From: CALGTL01 sp963579135
GTDB lineage: Bacteria; Chloroflexota; Dehalococcoidia; Lucifugimonadales; Australimonadaceae
DNA: 64,000 nucleotides
Direction of reading: 5' to 3'
Assembly (NCBI GenBank): GCA_963579135.1
Contig: CAUZFB010000006.1
Span: forward strand, 1 to 64,000
In this document: in pieces, positions 16,963 to 25,484 of the stretch
How positions within the stretch are numbered: position 1 is the first letter of the stretch
Layout of the letters: every line of letters starts with the position of its first letter
Notes under the pieces: generated by a model
What the model saw: only the letters and a program-made list of their open reading frames with translations
What the model was told of the DNA's origin: nothing
Database searches by the model: none
Position numbers and translations under genes: made by a program

Positions 16963-17964
16963 TTAGGTGTCGAGCACGCTGGGGGCGAAGACGTCGGGGA
17001 GAGCGTAGCGGTCCTTCATGATGCCTTGCTCGTGACTGATGTGGATGTACCACTCGAGCATGCGCTTGTTGGCGGAGATGCCGTAGACGTAAGGGTCTCC
17101 CCATTGTTTGAATTGCTTTTCGACGAATTCGCGGAGGTAGAGGACGGAGAAGCTCCCACGGTCGCGCAGGAGGTCGTAGTGGGCTTGGGCTTTGGAGGCT
17201 TCGAAGCCGTCGTAGATGCGTCGCGCGAGGTCGGGGTGCTGACGGTCGAGTTTGCCACTCATGACCATCATGTGGACAGGGGTGAGGATGCTTTCGTCAC
17301 GCCATAGGCGAAGGTCTTCGTCCATGTAGTCGGGGAAGAGCCTCCTGATGCGCGAGTCGCTTGCGACCCAGCCGAAGAGTTCGGGGTCGGAGACGTCGCC
17401 GAGGAAGGCGTCGATCTCGCCGTCGAGGAGGCGCTGGAGGTGGTCTTTGACGCTGACCTTGCCATCCTGGACGACTTCAACGTTGGCTGATCGGTCGTAG
17501 ATAGGGAAGAAGTCCTCGGAGTCGGTAACGAGCCAGCGGAAGGTGGAGGTGTCTACGTCGTGCCTGTTCTTGAGGAGACCTCGGCACCAGGTGACGATGG
17601 CTGATCGGAACGATCGCGTGGCGATGCGCCGGCCTTCGAGGTCTTTGGGACCGGCGATGCCACGGTCGTTGCGGACGATCATGTACCAGTAGGCGCTCTT
17701 GCGTTTGACGAAGAGGGGCAGGCCGACGATGTCCCAGCCTTGGTCGATGGCGGCGAGCCAATAGCCCATGTTGAGGTCGCAGATACCGAAGTCACCAGTC
17801 TTCATGCGTGAGTCGCCAGTGGGAGTAGGGCCAAGTTCATCGATCGGCCTGAGGTCCACGCCTTCGATCGAGGTCCGGCCTTCCATCAAGGGCCGGACGA
17901 TCTCGTACGTCATGGACGCGTAGCCGACGGAGACTTCGAGTTCCAACTTGCTGGCGGTGGCCAT
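16963..17964 (-). CDS. 4,5-dihydroxyphthalate decarboxylase-like / substrate-binding-fold protein
   Basis: A 333-residue protein. The order MTYEIVRPLMEG, DFGICDLNMGYWLAAID, LPLFVKRKSAYWYMIV, GPKDLEGRRIATRSF and TWCRGLLKNRH resembles the Pht5-type 4,5-dihydroxyphthalate decarboxylases, which share the periplasmic binding fold. There is no signal peptide, which favours an enzyme over a transport receptor. If active on 4,5-dihydroxyphthalate it would yield protocatechuate, the precursor of the pathway that uses the neighbouring LigJ-like protein. The start has CGGAGGAAT upstream. A 144-bp gap with a repeat separates it from ligJ. Confidence 0.65.
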   Translation of the reverse strand: MATASKLELEVSVGYASMTYEIVRPLMEGRTSIEGVDLRPIDELGPTPTGDSRMKTGDFGICDLNMGYWLAAIDQGWDIVGLPLFVKRKSAYWYMIVRNDRGIAGPKDLEGRRIATRSFRSAIVTWCRGLLKNRHDVDTSTFRWLVTDSEDFFPIYDRSANVEVVQDGKVSVKDHLQRLLDGEIDAFLGDVSDPELFGWVASDSRIRRLFPDYMDEDLRLWRDESILTPVHMMVMSGKLDRQHPDLARRIYDGFEASKAQAHYDLLRDRGSFSVLYLREFVEKQFKQWGDPYVYGISANKRMLEWYIHISHEQGIMKDRYALPDVFAPSVLDT

Positions 17965-18054
17965 GGGATTCCTCCGGGGGAGCGCACTGCGAATTAGTGC
18001 GCACGGTAGAACTTGGCCTCACCGTGGTCAAGCGGGGTGTGTGGGTAGGACACA

Positions 18055-18091
18055 GCAAAGCCGGATCGTGACTGTATCGCTCCGGCTTTGC
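18055..18091 (-). terminator. Hairpin terminator downstream of the alpha/beta hydrolase
   Basis: The arms GCAAAGCCGGA and TCCGGCTTTGC form an 11-bp stem with a 15-base loop. The hairpin lies 109 bp past the stop of the minus-strand hydrolase gene and just upstream of the decarboxylase-like gene's leader. Confidence 0.6.
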
Positions 18092-18199
18092 CCGCTATTT
18101 GGTTGTGGACTTTGACCTCGGCTGAGCGCACCGCAGTGTTGAAGTGGGCGGTGAATGCGGTGTCGTTGGCCGTCGATTTCGACGAGCAATGGCTACTCG

Positions 18200-18853
18200 C
18201 TAGGCAATGCCGTGGTCCTGGACGAAGGCTAGGAGCACGGCATTGGCTTCGTCGAAGATCTCTTCTTTGGTCCGGCCGCTGCGTTTGAGGACGGCGAAAC
18301 CGTGGTCGGCACCTTCCATGAGGTGGAGTGTGGAGTGTTCGATCAACGCGGCCGCGTCGATTACCTCTTGAGGGGTGCCGAAGGTATCGCGAGTGCCGGA
18401 GCAGAAAAGGGTCGGTACGTGGATGTCAGGGAGGTGGGCGACGCGGGCCTTCTCGGGGTGGCCAGGTGGGTGGAGCGGGTAGGCGAAGGCTGCGAGCCCT
18501 GCGACGTCTGCGCCGCTGGCGGCGATGAGGGTGGCGACTCGTCCTCCCATGGAGCGCCCACCAATGACGACGTTGGTGTCGGGGAGGCGGACGGCTTCGA
18601 GGACGGCGAGCCAGGTGTTTTCGAGGATGGCTGGCCGGTCGGGGCGACGGGAGCCTGCTTGTTGGTAGGGGAACTGGAAACGCGCTGCGGGGATGCCGTT
18701 CGCTGCAAGGGTTTGGCAGGCGTGGGTCCCGAATGGGTCGTTGACGTGCGAGCCAGCGCCTGGTGCGTAGATGAATTGCCATTTCGCGCCCGGGTCGTCT
18801 GGTGTAGCTTCGATTACGGTGACGTTTGCCACGGTGCGTTGCATTTCGCTCAT
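18200..18853 (-). CDS. Alpha/beta-fold hydrolase (dienelactone-hydrolase/KANL-type)
   Basis: A 217-residue hydrolase. YAPGAGSHVNDPFG forms the oxyanion-loop region, VIGGRSMGGRVATLIAA carries the nucleophile elbow G-x-S-x-G, FCSGTRDTFG the acidic residue, and MEGADHGFAVL the catalytic His. It is the short-form family often annotated as alpha/beta family hydrolase or dienelactone hydrolase-like. The substrate is unknown; a serine nucleophile replaces the Cys of true dienelactone hydrolase. TAAAAC lies six bases before the ATG and there is no Shine-Dalgarno sequence. Confidence 0.85.
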   Translation of the reverse strand: MSEMQRTVANVTVIEATPDDPGAKWQFIYAPGAGSHVNDPFGTHACQTLAANGIPAARFQFPYQQAGSRRPDRPAILENTWLAVLEAVRLPDTNVVIGGRSMGGRVATLIAASGADVAGLAAFAYPLHPPGHPEKARVAHLPDIHVPTLFCSGTRDTFGTPQEVIDAAALIEHSTLHLMEGADHGFAVLKRSGRTKEEIFDEANAVLLAFVQDHGIA

Positions 18854-19048
18854 AGGGTCGTTTTACGACGAGGCGGGTTGTAGCGCAAGGCGGCGTTGGG
18901 TGAGGTGAGCGTTGTCTGTGGGCAGCGTTTGTTGCGGGAAGGATAAATTGTGCCCGCCCGGCCGCCCAAGACGCTGCTGGCGCGGTGCTGGGCGTTGGGG
19001 AGCCGGGGAATCTGGGACGCAGGCGTCGGAGGGAGGTGAGTACCGGCG

Positions 19049-19975
19049 CTATTGGGGGATCTGGATGGCGCCGCCGACGCCACCGACTCCGGTGCCGTCG
19101 CCTCGCTGACCGCGACGACCGCCGCCGCCAAAGCCACCGCCTGCTCCACCGAAGCCGCCGAGCGTGCCCGAGGCTACGATGATGGGGGTGTAGATACCTG
19201 CGTCGTTGCGCTGGCCGATGATGGTGATGTCGCTGCCGATCGCTAGCTGGTCCGCGAGGTCGGCGAACGCGATGGTGAGCTGGACTGGGGTGTCGTCGGC
19301 GACGGTGACGTCGATGGGGCCGTCGTTGGTTTGGAGGGTGAGGGCGCCTGCTGCGAAGCTGGTGATAGTGCCGGGGACCGCGTTGAATTCGGTGCCGTCG
19401 ACACCCTGATTGCCCTGACTAGTTTGACCAAATATGCCACCCTGACCGCTATAGCCGCCGAGTGCGCCCCTGCCCCCGCCGAACCCACCTATGGTTACGT
19501 TGGTGACGCTGATGGCGCCGTCGGCGTTGCGCTGGAGGAAGGCCACGATCTCGGCCCCGGGGATGAGGGAAGTAGTGTCCCCTGCGGTCTCGGAGAGGCG
19601 CACTGGGGTTTCGGCGGGGACGATGATTTCGGCGTCAGCGCCAGTGTCACGGGATGTGACGACAATCCCTGTTGGGGAAAGCTTTGCTAGGGTGCCGGCG
19701 ATGGGCTCGATGCCAGCAAAACGCCTAGCACCTTGGGGACGTGTGCCGTCGCCGAGTGGGGCGCCGTCAGGTGTCGCATTGCTCTCACTAGACGGGGCGC
19801 CGCTTGGATTAGGGCTGCTGTCGCCGGGAACGACCAAAGGTGTGGCGGTCGGTGAGTCGGCGCCGATTGCTAGTTCTTTGGTGTCGTGGCCGCTGAACGC
19901 GAACAGCGCTCCACCCGCGATCCCACCAAGAACCACCACTACCAAGAGCATGAGACTGAACGCTTTCGTCGACAT
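19049..19975 (-). CDS. Membrane-anchored DUF5666-like protein with glycine-rich segments
   Basis: A 308-residue protein. Residues 5-28 are a hydrophobic signal anchor (LMLLVVVVLGGIAGGALFAF). A Ser/Pro/Thr linker follows to about 85, then two beta-rich repeats: GTLAKLSPTGIVVTSRDTGA and GTITSFAAGALTLQTNDGP, each followed by ..TPV.L and a .G.EI or .GSDI element, which is DUF5666-like. Between and after the repeats are glycine-rich stretches including GGIFGQTSQGNQG. Nearly the same stretch ends the MacA-like adaptor of the same operon. It lies 115 bp after the MacB-like permease on the same strand and probably acts in the envelope with that transporter. The function is unknown. Confidence 0.75.
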   Translation of the reverse strand: MSTKAFSLMLLVVVVLGGIAGGALFAFSGHDTKELAIGADSPTATPLVVPGDSSPNPSGAPSSESNATPDGAPLGDGTRPQGARRFAGIEPIAGTLAKLSPTGIVVTSRDTGADAEIIVPAETPVRLSETAGDTTSLIPGAEIVAFLQRNADGAISVTNVTIGGFGGGRGALGGYSGQGGIFGQTSQGNQGVDGTEFNAVPGTITSFAAGALTLQTNDGPIDVTVADDTPVQLTIAFADLADQLAIGSDITIIGQRNDAGIYTPIIVASGTLGGFGGAGGGFGGGGRRGQRGDGTGVGGVGGAIQIPQ

Positions 19976-20090
19976 ATGTTAAAGTTACCTCGAGGTGCCG
20001 AGTGGGTGCTGAGGGAGGTTAGTCGGCTAACGCTTCTGAACTGCTTTCCAAACGGCGGCCCGGACTACCAACAGGGATCTGCGATGCGGT

Positions 20091-21320
20091 CTATTCATGG
20101 CGTAAGGCCTCGATCGGGTGCAGGCGCGAGGCACGGGCAGCGGGATAGATGCCAAAGAAAAGGCCTATGACGGCGGATACGCCCAGGGCAAGGACTGCGA
20201 TGTCGGTGCTGAAGACGGTCTCGACGTCCTGGCCGGCGATGTTGCGTCCGTTGGAGAGGCGTACGAGCACCGCGCCGAGGGCGACGCCGATCCCGCCTCC
20301 GGCGATGCTCAGCAGCAGGGCTTCGAGGACGAATTGGTAGAGGATGTCGGCGCGTTTCGCTCCGAGGGCTTTGCGGATGCCGATTTCGCGGGTCCGCTCG
20401 GTCACGGAGACGAGCATGATGTTCATGATGCCTATGCCGCCGACGAGCAGGGAAATGCCTGCGATGGCGCCGAGGAACAACGCGAAGGTTTCGTTGGTTT
20501 CGTTCAGCGTGTCGAGAGTCTCTTGCTGATTGGTGATGGTGAAGTCGTCTTCGTCAGTAATCTCATGGCGGAGGCGCAGAAGGGTGGTAATCTCGGCCTC
20601 TGCAGCGTCGACGGCTTCGCCGCTGACGGCTTTCACGTTGATGGTCTGGACGTTGATCCCACCGTCGGCAGTGCGGTTGCTGGTGAGCCGGTTGGCGGCT
20701 GTGGTGATGGGCATAAGAACGCGGTTGTCCTCACTCCCGCCCTTGCTGCCCATGACGCCAATGACGGTGAAGACTTTCTGGTTGAGGCGGATGGTCTGAC
20801 CGACGGGATCACGATTGCCATAGAGGGTTTCGGCTATCTGCGAGCCAAGGACGGCGACTCGCGAGCCGTTGATGACGTGGGCAGACGTGATGGCCTGGCC
20901 GAGTTCGATGGTGAAGTTGCGCACCGGGAAGAAGTCACTGGTGACGCCGAGGATCATTGCGAAGGTGTCCTTTTCAGCCGCAACGACTTGGCCGTTGGTC
21001 TGGATCTCCGGGGCGATCGCCGCGACCGACGGCGCGAAGACCGAGTCGAGGAGTGCGATGGCGTCGTCGATGGTCAGATCTTCACTGTCACTGCCGCCGC
21101 CGAAGGTGGCACCTGCGGTTGAGATGGGGCGCACGAACAGGAGGTCTGAGCCGAGGGATTCGATGCGTTCGGTGATGACGTTCTGGCTACCCCGTCCGAT
21201 GGCCATCAGGGATATGACGGCGGCGACGCCGATGATCATGCCGAGGAGCGTTAGGCCTGTGCGCAGCTTGTTGGAGCCCACGGAGAACCACGCGGTGCGT
21301 AGGAGGGCGAGGAGGCTCAT
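20091..21320 (-). CDS. MacB-like ABC transporter permease (FtsX/MacB_PCD)
   Basis: A 409-residue protein with an N-terminal membrane span (LRTGLTLLGMIIGVAAVISL), a large extracytoplasmic MacB periplasmic core domain (about 45-280) and three C-terminal spans (FLGAIAGISLLVGGIGIMNI, then VLEALLLSIAGGGIGVALGA, then VLALGVSAVIGLFFGIYPA). REIGIRKALGAKR is the conserved FtsX-type loop. It forms the membrane part of a MacAB-type mechanotransmission transporter. Its start overlaps the ATPase stop by four bases. Such systems export peptides, lipoprotein-like substrates or toxic compounds. Confidence 0.92.
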   Translation of the reverse strand: MSLLALLRTAWFSVGSNKLRTGLTLLGMIIGVAAVISLMAIGRGSQNVITERIESLGSDLLFVRPISTAGATFGGGSDSEDLTIDDAIALLDSVFAPSVAAIAPEIQTNGQVVAAEKDTFAMILGVTSDFFPVRNFTIELGQAITSAHVINGSRVAVLGSQIAETLYGNRDPVGQTIRLNQKVFTVIGVMGSKGGSEDNRVLMPITTAANRLTSNRTADGGINVQTINVKAVSGEAVDAAEAEITTLLRLRHEITDEDDFTITNQQETLDTLNETNETFALFLGAIAGISLLVGGIGIMNIMLVSVTERTREIGIRKALGAKRADILYQFVLEALLLSIAGGGIGVALGAVLVRLSNGRNIAGQDVETVFSTDIAVLALGVSAVIGLFFGIYPAARASRLHPIEALRHE

Positions 21321-22036
21321 GCGTAAAGCTCCTCGCTGGAAACGGCTGTCCTGGGGTTCGCTATGCCCTCATCCGAGACGACAAGGCCGTCCTTGATGGT
21401 GATGGCTCGCTGGGTGTGTTGGGCGATGTCAGGCTCGTGGGTGACGATGATGACGGTGCGGCCCTGTTCGCGGTTGAGGCGCTGGAGCATAGCCATGATC
21501 TCGATGCTGGAGTGACTGTCGAGGTTGCCAGTGGGTTCGTCGGCGAGTAGCAAGACGGGATCCTTGACTAGCGCGCGGGCGATGCCGACACGCTGCTGCT
21601 GGCCGCCTGACAATTCAGCGGGTTTGTGATTCGCTCGGTCGGCCAGGTCAACGGCGGCGAGGGCGGCGCGGGCCTGCGTTTTGGTGGAGCCGGTGCGCCC
21701 GTAGAGCAAAGCTAGTTCTACGTTGTCGAGGGCCGTGAGCCTGGGCAGCAGGTTGTAGGTCTGAAAGACGAACCCGATGCGCTCGTTGCGGGTCTGCGCG
21801 AGGCGTCGGTCGCCCCATAAGCCGACCTCGTCACCCTCGATGCGGTAGGCGCCACTGGTGGGCACATCTAGGCAACCGAGAATGTTCATAAGGGTGGACT
21901 TGCCGGAGCCGGAGGGACCCATGATGGCGACCATCTCACCCTGGTCGATGTTGAGGGTCACGCCGTTGAGCGCGGGGACTTCGATGGTCCCGATGCGGTA
22001 GATCTTCTTGACGTTGTCGAGCTCAATGAGAGCCAT
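21317..22036 (-). CDS. MacB/LolD-type ABC transporter ATPase
   Basis: A 239-residue ATPase with Walker A (GPSGSGKST), a Q-loop region (FVFQTYNLLPRLTALDNVEL), the ABC signature (LSGGQQQRVGIARAL), Walker B (LLLADEPTGNLD) and the H-loop (VTHEPD). The sequence type belongs to the LolD/MacB/FtsE cluster. It is joined to the adaptor by a one-base overlap and to the permease by a four-base overlap, so the complex is made from one transcript. Confidence 0.95.
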   Translation of the reverse strand: MALIELDNVKKIYRIGTIEVPALNGVTLNIDQGEMVAIMGPSGSGKSTLMNILGCLDVPTSGAYRIEGDEVGLWGDRRLAQTRNERIGFVFQTYNLLPRLTALDNVELALLYGRTGSTKTQARAALAAVDLADRANHKPAELSGGQQQRVGIARALVKDPVLLLADEPTGNLDSHSSIEIMAMLQRLNREQGRTVIIVTHEPDIAQHTQRAITIKDGLVVSDEGIANPRTAVSSEELYA

Positions 22037-24033
22037 TAGGAGTCGTCCTCGTCGAACCGGTTGTCTCTGGCGCCCTGATTACCTTGACCAGTTTGACCAA
22101 ATTGGCCACTCTGACCACCGAAACGGCCTCTGCCACCCTGACCACCGCCGAAGCCGCCACTACCTTGGAGTTGTCTGAGGATTTGTGGGGTTATGGCGAA
22201 TTGGGTGGAGCTGGCGCTGGGCGCGGGCATGACGACCTGCTCACCTTGGGTGAGGCCGGCCGTGACGATGACCCAGAAGTCGTCGCTGGAGCCGAGATCG
22301 ACAGGGCGCTCGACGATCTCTCCGCCGTCTGAGACGCGGACGAACGGGTCCAGGAAGCTGCCCCGGATTGCAGACGTGGGGACGCGCAGGACATTGACCT
22401 GTTGGCTTATAACGACGCTTGCAGTGGCGGAGAGGCCTTCGCGGAGCTCAAGGCCTTCGGGAACGTCCACGATGATGCTGACGGGGAACGTCACTACGCC
22501 TTGGTTGTTGGTGGGTGAGCCGATCGCAGTGACGGTGCCGCGAAGTGTCTGGTCAGGCAAGGCAGTGAGGGCGACGGCTGCGATGACGCCTTCGGCGATG
22601 GACAGGACGTCGATCTCGTCCACGGTGCCTGCGATCTCAACAACTGAGTGGTCGGTGATGGTAATCAAGCCTGATTGGTTACCGGTCGCTGAGTCGCCTT
22701 TGACCATGTTGACGTCGGTGACGACTCCGGTGATTGTTGCTACGAGGTTGATCCCCGTCAGGTTATCGTTGGCGGTGTTGAGCTCGTTCTCTGCTGCGGC
22801 CACCTGTTGACGCAGCACTTCGAGGTCCTTATCGTCAGCCGCCACGTGGAGGTCGGTGAGGGATTCCTTGGCGGCGTCTACGTCTGTCTGTGCAACTATC
22901 ACCGATGCGCGAGCCACGTTGATCTTGTTGGTATCGACGCCTGAGTTGAGCTCGGCAAGGGTCTGTTGTGCGGAGGCGAGCCTATCGGCGGCTTTGGTTA
23001 CAAGAGTTGTGGCGGAGTCGATGGCCTTGCTGGAGTTGAGCTCGGTGGTGGCGAAGCCGGTGCGCTTGGTTTGCAGCGTGTCCCACGCGGCATTGAACTC
23101 GGCACTGACGCAGGTGCCCTGGAGCGGAATGGTCGTCCCGCAGTCGCCGATGATGGCGCCGGGGAAGAACGCGACGTACCAGAACAGGGTTGCTTCGTTC
23201 CAGACGGTCGCAGGGTCGTCTGGCGGGGTGCCTCTCAGCAGCGCAAAGTTGGTGTCGCTCTGGGCAACGGGGAATAGGGCGGTCAGATCAGCTCCCATGG
23301 TGGCGAGGACAGCGGCGGGATCGAGGGTGGGGTTCACACTGAGGGTGGGTGCGCCAAGCCAACGGTCGAACGCGGCAACATACGCGTCTGATGCGTCGAC
23401 CTCAGCGGTCTTAGCGTCGGTGACCTTGCCGTCCCACTCGTCGCTCTCGAGGGCGAGGCTGGCTTGGGCGGTGGCAAGCTCAGCTTTTGTGTCGGTCACG
23501 TCGGCTTCTGCCTGGGTGACGTCGGTGAGGACTGCGAGGTCATCTTGCGCTTTCTCGAGGGCGAGCTTTGCCTTGGCGATGGTGTTCTCGGCCTTGGCGA
23601 TGGCCTGGGCGTCGGCGGGCTCAAGGGCCTGAATAAGCTTGTCGTTCGCGTCGCGGAGGTCGACTTCGGCGCGGGCGACGCGTAGCTGCATGGTGGTGAG
23701 TGACGCCGCGTCGAGGGTGGCGAGGGTCTGCCCCTCCTCGACGGTGTCGCCTTCCTCCACGAAGACCTTGCCAACGGTGCCGTTGGTTTCGAAAGCTGCC
23801 GTCACCACCGTTGGGAAACTGAGGGCGCCGTCGGTCGACACGACACTGATAAGGTCGCCGATCTGCGCGGGGACGAGTTGCTCGTCTTCAGCGAGGGATC
23901 CGGAGCCCTCGCTGTTGATGGTGTCGAAGGCGATGTATGTGCCTACGCTAGTGCCGATGGCGGCGACCGCGAGTGCCAGCGCTTGCCATACGAACAGCGG
24001 ACCTAATCTTGCTGCGAACATGCCCATCCCCAA
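22036..24033 (-). CDS. MacA/HlyD-type membrane-fusion adaptor with glycine-rich tail
   Basis: A 665-residue protein. One N-terminal membrane span (residues 12-36) is followed by a biotinyl-lipoyl half-motif (GTVGKVFVEEGDTVEEGQTL), a long helical hairpin rich in Ala, Lys and Asp (about 115-430, longer than usual MacA), the second lipoyl half, and beta-barrel domains. The last 40 or so residues are glycine-rich (GGFGGGQGGRGRFGG, then GQFGQTGQGNQG). Three in-frame ATGs (M1, M3, M5) could be the start. In a bacterium with an unusual envelope and no visible TolC partner, it probably links the MacB-like permease to the cell surface (inference). Confidence 0.87.
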   Translation of the reverse strand: MGMGMFAARLGPLFVWQALALAVAAIGTSVGTYIAFDTINSEGSGSLAEDEQLVPAQIGDLISVVSTDGALSFPTVVTAAFETNGTVGKVFVEEGDTVEEGQTLATLDAASLTTMQLRVARAEVDLRDANDKLIQALEPADAQAIAKAENTIAKAKLALEKAQDDLAVLTDVTQAEADVTDTKAELATAQASLALESDEWDGKVTDAKTAEVDASDAYVAAFDRWLGAPTLSVNPTLDPAAVLATMGADLTALFPVAQSDTNFALLRGTPPDDPATVWNEATLFWYVAFFPGAIIGDCGTTIPLQGTCVSAEFNAAWDTLQTKRTGFATTELNSSKAIDSATTLVTKAADRLASAQQTLAELNSGVDTNKINVARASVIVAQTDVDAAKESLTDLHVAADDKDLEVLRQQVAAAENELNTANDNLTGINLVATITGVVTDVNMVKGDSATGNQSGLITITDHSVVEIAGTVDEIDVLSIAEGVIAAVALTALPDQTLRGTVTAIGSPTNNQGVVTFPVSIIVDVPEGLELREGLSATASVVISQQVNVLRVPTSAIRGSFLDPFVRVSDGGEIVERPVDLGSSDDFWVIVTAGLTQGEQVVMPAPSASSTQFAITPQILRQLQGSGGFGGGQGGRGRFGGQSGQFGQTGQGNQGARDNRFDEDDS

Positions 24034-24059
24034 TACCTCGTCATCGTGTTCGTGTATGT

Positions 24060-25484
24060 CTAACGGTCCAGCGGGAGCTCAAACGTGAAGGTGCTGCCCT
24101 CACCTGACTTGCTACTGACGCTGATGGTGCCTCGGTGGGCTTCCACAAGCTGCTTGGCAATGGTCAGCCCGAGCCCGGCGCCGCCGGTGGCCCGGGAGCG
24201 TGAAGGATCGAGCCGGTGGAACCGGTCGAAGATGCGGTCGAGCTCTTCTTGGGGTATCCCTCGCCCGGTGTCGGCGATGCTGATTCGGGCGACGGTGGCC
24301 GTTGCTTCGACGGTTACGGAAACAGCGCCGTGCTCCGGTGTGTGCCGGATCGCGTTCTCTAGGAGGTTGTCCATAACCTGATCGATCCGCCCTTTGTCGA
24401 TAGAGGCCATGTGCATCGTGTCGGGGCCCGCGAATGACAGTGCGATCTGCTTCGCGTCGGCACGTGGCCGGAAAGCATTGGTGCAGGTTCGCGCCACGTC
24501 GATGAGCGACGCGGGTTGTGGGTCGAGGGGCAGCGCGCCGGCCTCAGCGAGCGCTAGCAGTCGTAGGTCCTCAATGAGGTGTGTGAGGTGAAGCACCTGC
24601 CGGTGGAGGGTGTCGATGGTGGATTCATCAGCGTCGACGACGCCGTCGCGGATGGCCTCGACGTAACCTTGGATGTTGGCAAGCGGCGTCCGTAGTTCGT
24701 GGGCGACGTCGGCCATGAGGACGCGGCGTTGCGCTTCAGCCTGCTCAAGACCTTCGGCCATGGCGTTGAATGTGTGGGCCATTTCGCCAACTTCGTCGTT
24801 GCGGGTGATATCGACGCGCTGGGTGAAATCACCTGCACCTAGACGTTCGGCGGCGTACTGGAGGGAGCGCAGCGGCGATAGGGTGCGGCGTGATACGAAT
24901 ATGCTGATGGCAACGGCTACGACGCCCCCGCTGAGGCCTGTCCACAGGAGGAAGAAGTCGATTCTGGTGATCATGGCGGCAGCCGTGGGCCCGGGTCGGA
25001 CGAAGGCGTCGGAGCCTGCTCCGGTGAAAGCGATGGAGCCGAGGTTGAGGCCGCCTTCACCAATCGGGAGGAGTGCGGCGCCAGGCTTGGGCCGGAGATC
25101 CCCCCCGCGGCCGGCCTTGGGGAAGGCTCCGCGGCCGTTCTCGCGCTGGAATCGTTCGCCAAAGAAGGCGTACTCGGGTGCGACCGGGGTCTCGCTGATG
25201 ACTTGGCCAGCCTCATCTGTGACCGCGATACGGAGGCCGTAGAGGGAGCCGGCCTGCTTGATGAACTGCTCCAGTTGGGGGCCACGACGACCGCTGGCGA
25301 CGAGTACTTGGATCATAGTTTCGAGGCGCTCCTCGCGGACGGAGACGATTTCATTCTCGTAACGCTCGATCTGCTTGGCTGCGCCGTAACGGGCGGCGAC
25401 GGCCACGCTGCCGAGAACTAGGACCAGGACGGCGGCGAACCCGACCATGAGCCGGAACTGGAGGGAAGCTAGGAATTTACGCAT
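24060..25484 (-). CDS. Membrane sensor histidine kinase (BaeS/PhoR-type)
   Basis: A 474-residue kinase. Membrane spans lie at about 11-31 and 177-197, with an extracytoplasmic sensor between them. A HAMP domain follows (SRRTLSPLRSLQYAAERLGA). HisKA carries the phosphorylated His262 in DVAHELRTPLANIQGY. The ATPase domain has the N box NLLENAIRHT, then DTGRGIP and GGAGLGLTIAKQ. Its ATG lies inside the last codons of the response regulator gene (eight-base overlap). It probably senses envelope stress or the substrate of the MacAB-like transporter encoded just downstream. Confidence 0.93.
   Translation of the reverse strand: MRKFLASLQFRLMVGFAAVLVLVLGSVAVAARYGAAKQIERYENEIVSVREERLETMIQVLVASGRRGPQLEQFIKQAGSLYGLRIAVTDEAGQVISETPVAPEYAFFGERFQRENGRGAFPKAGRGGDLRPKPGAALLPIGEGGLNLGSIAFTGAGSDAFVRPGPTAAAMITRIDFFLLWTGLSGGVVAVAISIFVSRRTLSPLRSLQYAAERLGAGDFTQRVDITRNDEVGEMAHTFNAMAEGLEQAEAQRRVLMADVAHELRTPLANIQGYVEAIRDGVVDADESTIDTLHRQVLHLTHLIEDLRLLALAEAGALPLDPQPASLIDVARTCTNAFRPRADAKQIALSFAGPDTMHMASIDKGRIDQVMDNLLENAIRHTPEHGAVSVTVEATATVARISIADTGRGIPQEELDRIFDRFHRLDPSRSRATGGAGLGLTIAKQLVEAHRGTISVSSKSGEGSTFTFELPLDR

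Noticed and set aside
20118..21122. 334-codon plus frame opposite the MacB-like permease
   Set aside because: Acidic, low-complexity shadow translation; the minus strand has the FtsX motifs and operon overlaps.
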